Shown: positions 42,777 through 53,186 of the stretch, one piece after another
Layout: the number at the start of each line of letters is the position of its first letter
How positions within the stretch are numbered: position 1 is the first letter of the stretch
DNA from: Dactylorhiza incarnata
Taxonomy: Eukaryota > Streptophyta > Magnoliopsida > Asparagales > Orchidaceae
Length of the DNA stretch: 64,000 bases
Assembly (NCBI GenBank): GCA_033032865.1
Contig: JAWHQI010000524.1
Coordinates: 496,001-560,000, forward strand
Direction of reading: 5' to 3'
Position numbers and translations under genes: made by a program
The notes under the pieces: model-generated
Told to the model about the DNA's origin: nothing
What the model saw: only the letters and a program-made list of their open reading frames with translations
The model's database searches: none

Positions 42777-44091
42777 GTAACGCCCCGGGTTTTTGCTAAT
42801 TATTTTAAATCTAATTAATAATTATTTTAAATATAATTATCTTCGAAATGGCGGTGTGAGGGCGTTACCATTTTGGGGTGCGTATAAACAATTAATAAAA
42901 AGCGAGAATCAAAATAAAAGGATGAAAATAATAATAAGATTTATATATATATCCTATTATATATATATATATAATATGTTTATACATGATAAAATAGTTT
43001 ATAAAGGAATGCTAATATTCTTATTTTCTATATAGTCTCATTATTTTGATTAATTATAATGATTAAAATGTTAAGACAATATAAAGCACTTAAATACTTA
43101 TGATTTGTCCAAAAGATTTTATATAAAAAGTGTTATGCGTATAGGTATATAAAACAATAAGATAATCTAAAATATATATAACAGCACTATGTATATATAA
43201 GAGCCCTAATTTAATATAATCGTAAGTTATTATAATTTATATATGTATCCATAAATGAATCCTTATATCTGTTGATTTTAGCTATTATTATATATAATAA
43301 GAATTATTTTAAGTATTATTATATATATATAATGATAATTTAAGGCTAAGATGAATCAGATAGTGGATGTAGATATTTGCATATAAAGTAATAATTTAAG
43401 GTGAGTGGGTTTTTAATTATTTCATTAATAATACTATATTAAATAAATTTTGTACTTTTTTTTTCTTCCCCAAGCCGTCCAGACATTTCTTTTCTTTCAT
43501 TATTTTCGAGGAGAGCTCGCTGGTTCGGGAGGGGGAGTTCGAAAGAGGGTTTTTCTTCATTCTGTTGGTCGTCGAGGGAGCTCGAGAGCTCGGATTCGTC
43601 GCCGGAGCGTAGTTTTGAAAAGCTCTCGCCGAAATTTTTGTGCGAGCGGTAAGTTTTTCGTGTTCGTCGAGTTTTGTCGTCGAGCTAAACCCTAATGGTT
43701 GAAGTTCTTCTTTTTTGTGTCTAGCTTCTTCCCTTGTCGAGGAGTGCTAATCGGCGAGTCGGCTCGCAAGTTCGAGGCAAGTTGCAGTATTTCTTTTCGT
43801 GTTTCTTTTCCTTTATTGCTAGTAGCTTGGTTTTTTTCTATGTTTGCTGTGGGTAAATCTTCTGATTTTGGTATGAGCAATTAGATGTTTTCCTCTTTGT
43901 TCTATGGGGTGAGTTCCTTGTTCTATTAGTTCTTACTCAGTGAGGATAATTGATTCCTCCTCGCTATTTAGAGTAAATTTTGGTTAGATGTAAGAGGTTT
44001 TTCTTAGTGGGTGGGTTGCAAATAGCAGTTTTTCTTAGTGGGTGGGTTAGATGTAATTCGAATATTTTATTCAAGTAATTTTATTGGGCGA
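42777..44091 (+). mobile_element. 3' LTR (5' portion) of gag-only element, same family as the 8-16 kb array
   Basis: This LTR starts TGTAACGCCCCGGG and matches 8220-9480 in order: AT-rich block, 'aacagcactatgtatatata', 'ccaagccgtccag', GT..AG intron-like segment, 'gctaatcggcgagtcggctc'. Only one copy of the unit is present here. Similarity stops near 44030, where a 32-bp piece ('ttcttagtgggtgggtt') is duplicated and different sequence follows. A CACTA element is inserted at 44092. Confidence 0.88.
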
Positions 44092-44107
44092 CACTACTAG
44101 AAAAATG

Positions 44108-44342
44108 AGTTTTAGCTACACATTTTTTTGCCAGGGTTCAAAAACCGTGGCTAATACAGTAGTATTAGCCATGATTACAAAACCGTGGCTAATAGTTAGG
44201 TTTTAGCTAGGGTTGCAAAAAAGCGTGGCTAATACTTAAGTATTAGCCACAACAAATAAAAATTATGGCTAATACTTAAGTATTAGCCATGACAAGAAAC
44301 AAGTGTGGCTAATATTAAGTATTAGCCACGGCCAAAACCATG
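44108..44342. repeat. Left subterminal repeats of CACTA element
   Basis: About nine copies of (GTGGCTAATA)CTTAAGTATTAGCCA(C/T) in both orientations make near-perfect palindromes such as CTTAAGTATTAGCCA paired with TGGCTAATACTTAAG. In related elements such motifs bind the transposon-encoded TNPA protein. Confidence 0.88.
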
Positions 44343-45480
44343 TTTTCTATTTTTCGTGAAATAAGAGGCGCGCTCGTTTTATCTTTTCCCTCCCCCGTGA
44401 CCAGCGAGCGCCTTCATCTCCTCCAGTGATTAGGGCACGAGCCGCACGATGAGACGAGGATGAGCGCAGCAGCGGGCCGCCGTTATTTTGTAGCAGGGCG
44501 ACGATTTCAGCCCTCCCGACAGTTCTTCCATTGATCGATCCCACCGACTGAGAAGAGGATGTAAAGGTCTAGTCCATGTCGTCAATGGCCAGAGGCAGCG
44601 CCACTCCGTCGGACCACCATCAAGGCTATGAGACTAGTTCATCCTTCTCAGATTTGAGTGCCTGCCTACCCCTGTCTCACTTCTTTATTCCCATAGATGT
44701 GTCCATGGTATGCTTGTCTCTCATAGAACCCTATAAGAAATCTTGTCCCTTGTTTACTCTCTAGTTTCTGTTTATAGGTGAGCAATATGAAAAACATTGG
44801 TTGCTTTTGATCATAGTCTTCAAGTTGAGCGATTGAAGTTGGTGCTCCATGGAAAAACCCTACAAGAAAGTAAGAACAGAGAAGACCAACTATTAATCTG
44901 ATATGTATTTCTTGGTTTTTGTTCAATTTCTAGTTGTCTAAAATCTCAATTGAAGTTGGTGCATCAGAGTTTGATTAACTTGTTCATGTTTAATATATAT
45001 TTTCTTTAAAATGCAGAAAAATAATGCCTTGGAATGATGTACGATAGCATTCGAAGCTGCGCTGCTTCCATGTCTCCTGGATTTTCAGTGATTAGGGCTG
45101 TCAAAATTCAATACTTAATTGAACTTTGAAGTCCTTCATCTTCAGTGATTAGGGCTGTGATTTATCAAATACTAACTTCTATATTGTATACAAATAATAC
45201 TATATATATATTTATAATCTCTGTAGTTTCCTGATAGGAGCTTGTTCAGTTTTTCCACTCATTGCATGTATCCTGCACCAATGTGCTAGACTTTTGAAAT
45301 AGATGTAGAAGTAAGCATAATCGAATGAACCTAGAAAACAAATCTTTCGAAACTTTTTATCCCCCAAAATGACTTTTTGGCCATATTCTTTGTAGATGTT
45401 GATTAAACTGAAATCAAATTTGAAATGAGATTCTTTAATGTTTTCTTTTCCTTGTCCTGCTATCCATATTTTGGATCCAG
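44343..45480. other. CACTA interior, unassigned sequence
   Basis: A CG-rich block at 44370-44660 (a 62-codon frame starts at 44576) looks gene-derived but is not recognised. The rest is AT-rich, with 'cagtgattagggctgt' repeated near 45087 and 45140. Confidence 0.35.
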
Positions 45481-45909
45481 ATGCTGGACGGGTTACCACT
45501 TTTCCATCCTAAGGCTCCGGAAGAAGCGGTAAACATGTTATGCTTGGAAGGATTGAGGCCGGTACTTAAATTCAAGTCTAGAAGTTATCCTTCTGACATA
45601 AGAGAGTAAGTCTTCCTTGAACACATTCAATGATTTATTTCCAATTTAAAAAGAGTTTACGTTTGTGACTTCAATTTTACTGCGCCCACATTTGTCCCTA
45701 AACGACACACTAATCTTTATTGTTGAATTAATTTAATCTAATGTTGAGTTCTTTTCTGTAGGTTGATTGAAGAATGTTGGAGTGCAGATCCCACAGTAAG
45801 ACCAACATTTAGTGAAGTAATTGTGAGATTGAATAAAATGTACTCCAACTGTTCTAAGCAGGGCCGGTGGAAACACACTTTTAAGCTTCCTTGGTATGCC
45901 ATCATTTAA
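45481..45909 (+). pseudogene. Captured C-terminal exons of an ankyrin/ILK-type protein kinase
   Basis: Two exons separated by a GT-AG intron (45606-45761) are in frame. Exon one (45481-45605, after 'ggatccag') encodes 'MLDGLPLFHPKAPEEAV' then 'MLCLEGLRPVLKFKSRSYP'. Exon two (45762 on) encodes 'LIEECWSADPTVRPTFSEV' and 'NCSKQGRWKHTFKLPW', and runs to a stop at 45907. This is the end of the kinase domain (subdomains X-XI, with the invariant Arg of 'VRPTF') and the C-terminal tail of plant integrin-linked-kinase-like proteins. The ATP-binding and catalytic loops and the ankyrin repeats are absent. Retention of the intron shows DNA-level capture rather than a retrocopy. Confidence 0.85.
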
Positions 45910-48237
45910 TAAATACTTTTTTAGATTAAAAAATATAGCTTACTGTTGTACATTGTTGATTAATTTCCATCAGTTTAATCACTATGATCAAATTTAAAAT
46001 ATATCTATATCAGATTATCGTTTATGTTACTAGCTAATCTAACACTTTTGCTTCCTTCATCTTCACAAACTTTTGCTTAATTTTTTGAATTTGCGTCTTT
46101 TTTGGTGGATACTCATATATTTTGTCATGAGTTGAACGTGCAGAACGACTCCATCTTCTCTTCCTGAATGTGGGATCCATCCATTCATGTGTGCAACAAT
46201 TAGGTATCAATTACTTTATATTTTTTCTTTCGGGACATCATGAGTTTCATCCTATATTTTTTTGGGTAATTAGTGCATATCTTCTCCAGAAGTTGTCATG
46301 ATTCGGAAGACTGCCTAGGTGAATTTTCAACCTAGGAATTTCTTATTTTGATGATTTTTTTTACATAATATGATTCATTTTTGCTAGAAGTGGATATTAC
46401 ATAGTATATATATGATGTGTGTGTGCGCGCGTGCACGTGCTTGCGGGAGAATTGAGTGTTGCCTTTATTAATCCTAGTATAATTTATACTTTTGCTTGAT
46501 CTTGGTATAGCTTTTTTATACCATTTATTAGTACTTTAGTATTTGTATTGTTTTTTGGTGTCTTCTTCTTATGAGGTCTCAACAATGATGGTACATTTTT
46601 ACACTTGTTGTTGTGTGTGTTACACCAAATTATGATTCTTAAAAAACTTATTTTACTCTTATTTACTTGCAATTGCACATGCAGCTATATAAGGATATGG
46701 TTTTTGTTAAATTGGTTGTTCGTATCAGAAAAGATTAGTGTCCAAATTCACCAGGGATAAGATAATATTCTAAATTAAAAAGAAATGTTATCTCTGATCT
46801 TTGTTAGTTATAGAGCCTAGATACCTTTTAAGGCTCACATGGAAGCCTCAAATAACTGGGCTTTGTTTATTCTTGGGGTGGGCTTAAAATCCAAGTAGTT
46901 TGGTGCTATCAATAGGCTTTACTTATTTGGTGGTAAACTTGAATGAATCACTTAGGAATTATAAAATTTTTAACATGGTTAGAGTTGTGCCTAGAGCATC
47001 ATCATGCAAGCTGCAGCTTATGATTAGAGTTGTGCCTAGATCATCATCATATCTTCAAGATCATTTCATATCATTTGAGACCTCATTGTGTTCATTCAAG
47101 CTTTAGTTTCATTACCCAAAATGCTTATTTGATCTTGGTAATAGTAGTTATGGATGGAGTTTGCGTCTAGGGACTTTAATTACATTTGGGTGAAGCTGAT
47201 CAAATCATTGGCTGATTTATTTTTATGATCGCCATCTATCCTAATTATGTTAACTCCATCCCTTATCACCATATATTTTTATTTTATTTATGATCACCAA
47301 TCTAGGCTTTCTTCTATCTTTCTGCTTTGGTTTGAGGAAGTCTGAATAAAAAATGTGTGCTACTTGCTTTCCTCATTATGAATTGTGATTATGTTCATGT
47401 TTATTGTCTTCGTTTCCATGCCCCATTCATTCAATATTCTTTAATATGGACATAGCTTCATCTTTTCAAGAAAAAATAGAATATTCTTAAATAGATTTCA
47501 TTTCCACGTATGTTGAACTGATGAAGCAAATGCTTCTGGCTATAATGTGCATGCAGTTCTTTGATAACTGTAATCTAGGGGGACTTGATGGTGTTATGCT
47601 TCTGGCTATAATGCTTCTGGCTATTATTTCATCTTTTTTTTTATAAAATCATATATGCAACCACCTCATAGATACAAGTTTTGGTTCAATTCCTTTATTT
47701 TATTGTTTCCCGATTAATATACACCTGTCTAAATACGTCACCAGAAAAAGAGCAATTTAATTTAAGCTTAATTTTTTAGTTTTTTCTTGATTTATAAGTA
47801 TTACCAGTGCTATTAAATTGACATTAAATGTATCAGTTTGAACATTTTTTAGCAGAATATCCTTTTTCCTTGCACTCCACCATCCATACATAACCAAACC
47901 ATTCTGGGGACCTGGTTTGAGAATCATGCCATTTTTGGCGTCAATTTTGGCTGAACGTGCAGAACGACTCCATCTTCTCTTCCTGGTAAGCTTTCTTTCC
48001 TTGTCATTCTCCACCCCCTTCTTTAAATGGTGTTGACATTTCATTTTATGTGTCATTTGCTAAAATTAAAATGGATTCCTGGGTAGATTTTTGGAAGGAA
48101 ATGGGATTCATTCCATGTGGCTTTCACTTAATCTTCTATAAATATTGCAGGGATCCTTCATTTTTATTAGTTATTTTCTCAGCTTATTGATCTTATCTTG
48201 CCGTTCTAAATGGGTATAGTTAGGTGTCATCAATATA
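45910..48237. other. CACTA interior between captured genes
   Basis: This is AT-rich sequence. A 33-bp piece 'tgaacgtgcagaacgactcc...' occurs at 46134-46166 and again at 47952-47984, and 'gcttctggctataatg' occurs three times around 47530-47615. These may be intron sequence and rearranged pieces of the captured genes. No family is recognised in the frames here. Confidence 0.4.
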
Positions 48238-48375
48238 AAGTGCTAGCCTGTGTACTTGATGGTGTTATGGTTGATTGTTGGTGGGGAATAGTTGAGGCCT
48301 ACTGTCCACAAGAGTACATATGGCAAGGTTACATGCAACTTTTTAAGATGGTGCAAGAACTAGGGCTTAAACTTG
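48238..48375 (+). pseudogene. Captured beta-amylase exon, first fragment
   Basis: The segment encodes '[14 protein letters not shown]' followed by '[19 protein letters not shown]', the highly conserved start of the glycoside hydrolase 14 barrel in plant beta-amylases. It ends at '..cttgcag|gcgagt', a GC-type or mutated donor site with an apparent one-base insertion before it. It joins in sense to the next fragment about 320 bp downstream, across an intron. Confidence 0.88.
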
Positions 48376-48693
48376 CAGGCGAGTGTTCTGATTTAATCGG
48401 AATTTTTTTATTTGTTCTCATAGGTTGATAAGATGCAATTGTTACATTAGTCGGCCATATCAATATAGTCACTAACATTTGTTTACGAACTTAATGCGCT
48501 AGTTATAAATTTTCATGATCAGAGTTATTTGTTGAGAACTACTTAACTTGTTCAAGACTTGTTCTGCAAAAAAAAAGGATGGACACCATTTTATTATTGA
48601 ACAAACCATATAAATTTCGTTCTTTTTGTAAGCATGAGTGATCTGCTTCAACTTATTGTTCTTGACATGATTGGTGATTTACTATCAATTTAG

Positions 48694-48888
48694 GTGGTCA
48701 TGTCTTTTCATGAATGTGGTGGAAATGTTGGAGATGATGTGTACATTCCTCTTCCTAGTTGGGTTTGTGAGACTAGAAAGAAAAATCCACATATTTATTT
48801 CACTGATAGAGATGGCAGACAGAATTCTGAGGGTCTTTCATGGGGAATAGACAAGGAAAGGGTTCTGAGGGTCCGAACAGCAATTGAG
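48694..48888 (+). pseudogene. Captured beta-amylase exon, second fragment
   Basis: After an acceptor 'caatttag' the segment encodes '[19 protein letters not shown]', then '[14 protein letters not shown]' and '[19 protein letters not shown]', ending at a donor GAG|GTAATG. This is collinear with plant beta-amylases immediately downstream of the first fragment. The catalytic glutamates lie farther on and are not present. The rest of the gene is missing. Confidence 0.9.
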
Positions 48889-49077
48889 GTAATGGCGATT
48901 GTTATTTTTTTTAACATGAGGTTTGTGAGACTGGAAAGAAAAATCCACATTTATTTCACTGATAGAGATGGCAGACAGAATTCTGAGGGTCTTTCATGGG
49001 GAATAGACAAGGAAAGGGTTCTGAGGGTCCGAACAGCAATTGAGGTAATGGCGATTGTTGTTTTTTTTAACATGCCA
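48763..49077 (+). repeat. 158-bp tandem duplication of beta-amylase exon
   Basis: The 3' half of the exon plus its donor and a T run (48763-48920) is repeated directly as 48921-49077, with few differences (for example CATATTTATTT versus CATTTATTT). Each copy retains the donor GAG|GTAATGG. Confidence 0.92.
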
Positions 49078-49954
49078 TAATTTTAATATTTATTTATTAA
49101 ATTTACAATTGAGAAGATAAGAAGAGGGGTTAATATAAAGTAGCAGTTCTCCTTGTTTGGTTCCCTTTGGATGATTATCATTGGTTAGTGTATAGGGAAA
49201 GAGGTGAAGCTAGGGTGAAAATTAAGAAGACAATCTATAGGTGCCTTCTTCTCAACAATAGCTGCAACATCATATGTCAGATAACTAAATGCTAAAGTGT
49301 AAGAATTTTATTAATTGCTAAACAAATTTATTGGCATACTTTCAGCTGGCAATCATTTTGCAGAGCGCATGGCTGTGACGAAGTAATGGATGGAATCAAC
49401 AAGGAAATCTCTGAATATTGTGGCGCGATTTTTTATTGCCCTGGTAATTTCTTGATTCATCAAGTTTATTTTATTTAAATTTTGATGTGTTTTTTCAGGA
49501 TTCGAATTACTAGTACTTTGTTCCTGATAGCATGGAAGGAAGGACGTGAATGTGGAGCTGAAAAAAGAGTCTTTGGTGACATTGTTATTGTGCCTTATGC
49601 TGATAGTTATGATCTTGTTATTGTGCTTTCGAGTATTATCGGAGAATGTTTGGGATAGCATTTTAGTATTCATGTTTCTCTCTGTGAATATTACTACACT
49701 ATATGAAAAGTTTAATCAATATTGTGGATTTTTTCATAAATTTTGGTGGATTAAGCTCTTCTTATGTAAGATTTTATGCAACAATTGTGTGATTATATAT
49801 ATATATTAGGAAATACCTCCATTAAGGCGAAGTAGGGTGTGTTTGGCGGAGCGTACCAGCTTCGGCATGGCAGCTATCGGAGCTCGCGCGAAACATCCAG
49901 ACCAGCGCGACGACATGTCATTTTTTTAAAAAATACATCATTTATTATTTGTCA
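49078..49954. other. CACTA interior, unassigned right part
   Basis: This is AT-rich sequence with no recognised gene. An 88-codon plus-strand frame at 49546-49809 is hydrophobic but without family resemblance, and I do not call it a gene. Confidence 0.4.
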
Positions 49955-50290
49955 CGGCTTAAAAACGTGGCTAATAGTTTTTAAAAAAATACTGAACTTA
50001 TTATTAGATAGGGTTTCAAACCGTGGCTAATAGTCAGATTATTATAGTTTATTTTAACTGTATTAAGAAGTTTTTGCCAGGGTATGAAACCGTGGCTAAA
50101 AGTTAAGTTATTAGCCACGAAAATATTTGTTTTTGGCTAATAGTTTTTGCCACGGCCAATCTGTGGCTAAAGATTTTTCTCCACGCGACCTTTAGCCACG
50201 AATTTTTCCCGTAGCTAGATCGTGGCAAAAGCTCTTTAGCCACGGTTTTGGACTTTTTGCCAGGGCAATTTGCCCTGGCCAAAAGTCTAA
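49955..50290. repeat. Right subterminal repeats of CACTA element
   Basis: About ten copies of CCGTGGCTAATAG / TTAGCCACG and the related 'gccagggcaattt' lie in both orientations up to the terminus. Confidence 0.88.
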
Positions 50291-50302
50291 TTTCTTGTAG
50301 TG

Positions 50303-50470
50303 CGAGTATTGTAATCTCACCCTTCATTTATTGCTTGTTTGTCTGCTTGATGTGATGTCTGGATTCTTCTATCTTCTTTTTGCGGTCTTTTTGTGAGTAG
50401 TAGCTGAATGTCGCGCCTATCTGGCGAGCTTCCTTGTATTCTGATGCAGGTACTCGCGCAGAGCCCTGCA
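50303..50470 (-). other. Junction sequence between CACTA element and Copia fragment
   Basis: This short stretch contains the CACTA target duplication (50303-50305). On the minus strand it follows the truncated Copia sequence but no longer matches Copia integrase, so the Copia break lies near 50470. Its origin is unknown. Confidence 0.4.
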
Positions 50471-50479
50471 GAGTCCTTC

Positions 50480-50954
50480 CTTCTTGTATGAACCAGAAGG
50501 TAATCCTCTAACAAGATTGTCCTTAGAAAGCTTAGAGATAGTTCTAAGGTTAATATGTCCAAGCCTTTTATGTCATAATTCATTTGTTTTACTTATAGAA
50601 TTGAATAACTAAATATCAGAATTGGCAGAGTCAAAGTTGACTAAATAAATATTTTCATGTCTGATACCAGATAATACAGTAATATTTTTATTATTGGTAA
50701 TAAGACATAAGGAATGATTGAAAGTTACCTAATAACCTTTTATCACATAACTGTCTTATGCTGATGAGGTTGTGCTTCAGACCCTTGACATAGGCTACTT
50801 CCTTGAAGGTCACTGCTCCAACTTTAATTTGTCCATAGCCTTTGGTTTGTCCAAAGTTGGAGTCTCCAAAGATCACCTTGGGTACATGCTTTGCCTTGTA
50901 GTTGTTTAGGTTGACCTTGTTTCCTGTCATGTGTTTTGAACAACCACTATCCAA
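50480..50954 (-). pseudogene. Copia protease and GAG-pre-integrase fragment
   Basis: The minus-strand frame gives the aspartic protease active site 'WYLDSGCSKHMTGNK', then 'FGDSNFGQTKGYGQIKVG' and 'VKGLKHNLISIRQLCD', all standard in Copia. Further on, out of frame, 'SKLSKDNLVRGLP' of the pre-integrase region is visible near 50500-50535. A stop separates it from the upstream gag frame. It is truncated before the integrase core. Confidence 0.88.
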
Positions 50955-51010
50955 ATACCATTGTTCATTCTTGTTTGGATAGCTGTGTACCTGTAAAACA
51001 GAAAAATAAA

Positions 51011-53077
51011 CTAGTTGTTTTTGACCCAGACTACCTTGGGTCCTTTTGTTTTACCACAAAACTCTGAAATAAAAGACATTTCAGGTTGGTCCTTATAACC
51101 TTGTGGATGATATCTCCTTGGAGGTATTATCCATTCAGTGAAAGGATTGTTAGTATGTGAAGAATAAGAATTGTTCATATTTTCTGTATAATTTCCGTTC
51201 GACGAACTAGGCTGAGTTCGTCGATCGTCGTTCGACGAATGAACATGCTTTCGTCGAGCGCCATTCGAATAATGTCTATACTGGAAATCTGTCTTCAGAG
51301 TTCGTCGAGCTCCGTTCGACGAAGTGAATTCATTTCGTCGAGCTCCGTTCGACGAATTCTGCTGAATTCCTTTATTCTTAACAACCTTACTTGAAATGTT
51401 TTTATTTGTATCTACAACCTCTTTGCTCTTAGTAGAAATGAATTTTATAGGTGTGGACAGTATGTTCTTCTTAATCAGAGGTGGCTCACTTGATGATGCA
51501 CCCAAGCCTAGTTTGCCACTTAATCTGGCATTTACTGTGCTTGTAATGTCCATCAGTTTGATGCTTCTCCCATTTAGGGATTCTTCAAATTTCTTGGCCT
51601 CAGATAGTTTATTCTCAATGAGAATAATTTATTCTCTAGAGGCAGCCAATTCTTTCTTAAGAATAGCATTATCTTCACTTAATTTGTTCATTTCAGCTAG
51701 CTTATTTCTGAGAGAGATTATTTCCTTCTCAGATTTGATTAAGTCTAAGCAAAGAACTTTGAATTCATCTTTGAATCCAACTGAATTGAAATCAAAATTA
51801 GAGATTACCTGATCAACATCATTTTCAGCTTCTGATTCTGATTCTTCTTCATCTGAGTTGTTTGTTGAGGCATTGATAACCATCATGCAGAAATTCTTCT
51901 CTTCTTCATCATCTTCATCATCAGAAGAGCTGGATGAAGATGCACTTACTGACTCACTGCTTGAGTCATAAATGGCCATCAAGCATTGGTCATTCTCCTT
52001 TGATTCTTCTTCATCATAAGATGAGCTGGATGATGATTCTGATTCAGTTTCACTCCATATTTCTGCTACAAATCCTCTTCCCTTATGCTTGTGCTTGTGG
52101 GAGGAAGACTTGCTGGAGTGTCTTTTGTCTTCCTTTTCTTTTCTCTTTTCCTTCTTCTGATTTTCTGGACAGTCTAGCAGAATGTGTCCAGGTTTCCTGC
52201 AGCCATAACAAATAATTTCTTTAGGATTTGACTTATCATATCTTGGCTTTTCCCTTGATCCGGAGTCTTTCTTTCTGAAGTCCTTCTTAGCCATCTTGTA
52301 GAACTTTTTGGCTAAAAGGCTCGTGAACTCCTCATCTCTTGGATCCTTTTCTTCTTCTTCAGCTTGAAAAGCTATGCTTCTCTCCTTCTTGGATGCTGGA
52401 GATGAAGTAGATTGTTCAGCTTCTCTGGATTTGATGAGCTGCTCATAGGATTTGAGTTTGCCTAATAAGCTCTCAGTGGAGATCTCATTAAGGCTTCTGG
52501 CTTCCTTGATTGTCCAGATCCTAGAGTCCCATGTGCTGGGGAAGCACATTATGATCTTATCATTGATCTCAGTGATGGAGATCACTTTGTCCAAGGTCTT
52601 CAGCTCATTAATTATGAGGCTGAGCCTGTTATATATATCAGCTACTGTCTCAGATTCTCCCTTTTTGAAATTCTCATATTGAGAAATGAGGTGGGATCTT
52701 CTGTCCTTTCTTTCATCAGCTGATGCTTCAACCATATTGTTGAGAGAGATCCAGATTTCTCTTGCTGAGGTGCATTCCACCACTTTCTGAAAAATGTCAT
52801 CAGACATTGTTTGTGCCAGAATGTTCATAGCTTTGGCATCTGCACTTCTTTGCTTTTTCTGGGCTTCAGTCCACTCAGGAGGTGGAACAACATTGTTGTT
52901 AGTTGTGGTTTCAGCACTTGTTGTTGCTGTAGGTGTTGGAGGCCCTGTCAAAATAACATTAAAATTTTCCTCATCAATAGAATTCATGTACAACCAAATC
53001 CTTGCCTTCCATAGTGCAAACTTACTGAGATTGCACATAGGAGGCCTTGTGCTAGAATATTCTTTGTTCTGTGCCAT
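51011..53077 (-). pseudogene. Copia gag, one in-frame stop
   Basis: The frame begins 'MAQNKEYSSTRPPMCNLSKF' at 53077, 97 bp inside the primer-binding site, and reads 482 codons to a TAA at 51629. It continues in the same frame to 51011. It has a UBN2-type gag core ('IWISLNNMVEASADERKDR', 'KGESETVADIYNRLSLIIN') and a CCHC knuckle 'CYGCRKPGHILLDC' near residue 289. Strongly acidic Ser/Asp/Glu tracts follow, then a coiled-coil-like segment ('KEIISLRNKLAEMNKL'). After the stop come repeats of 'SSNGARR' (see repeat entry). It is probably the SIRE-type gag-pro region, now inactive. Confidence 0.9.
51190..51362 (-). repeat. TTCGTCGAGCTCCGTTCGACGAA repeats in gag coding region
   Basis: Five to six units of about 21-24 bp, full or degenerate, are visible. 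Each contains TTCGTCGA and TCGACGAA arms, so the DNA is palindromic. On the coding (minus) strand they encode 'SSNGARR' repeats. The same CGTCGA core recurs in this element's LTR. Confidence 0.88.
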
Positions 53078-53173
53078 GAGTTTTTAACAGAAAATAAAAT
53101 AAAACTCTAAAATAAATTTCAGATCTAATTGATCTTTATGATTCATGTGTTAGCCTGTAAAGAATCAACTACC

Positions 53174-53184
53174 CTCTGATACCA
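53174..53184 (-). promoter_or_regulatory. Primer-binding site of Copia element
   Basis: TGGTATCAGAG on the minus strand lies two bases after the LTR end '..ctttCA', a perfect match over 11 bases to the initiator-Met tRNA complement. Confidence 0.92.
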
Positions 53185-53186
53185 AT

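Larger units (their letters stand above)
44092..50302. mobile_element. Pack-CACTA element carrying host gene fragments
   Basis: The termini are CACTACTAGAAAAATG (44092) and, inverted, CACTACAAGAAATTAG ending at 50302, the hallmark of CACTA (En/Spm) transposons. The 3-bp target duplication CGA is present on both sides (44089-44091 and 50303-50305). The subterminal regions carry many direct and inverted copies of TTAGCCACGG / CCGTGGCTAA. I find no TNPA- or TNPD-like transposase in 6.2 kb. Instead the interior contains intron-bearing fragments of a protein kinase gene and a beta-amylase gene, so it is a non-autonomous, gene-capturing copy. Confidence 0.95.

Noticed and set aside
47757..48056. 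Minus-strand frame of 99 codons, Lys/Arg-rich, inside the CACTA element
   Set aside because: I considered a captured DNA-binding domain of a BZR1-type beta-amylase, but the residues do not match that domain. The plus strand here shares a 33-bp duplicate with 46134, which suggests rearranged non-coding DNA.
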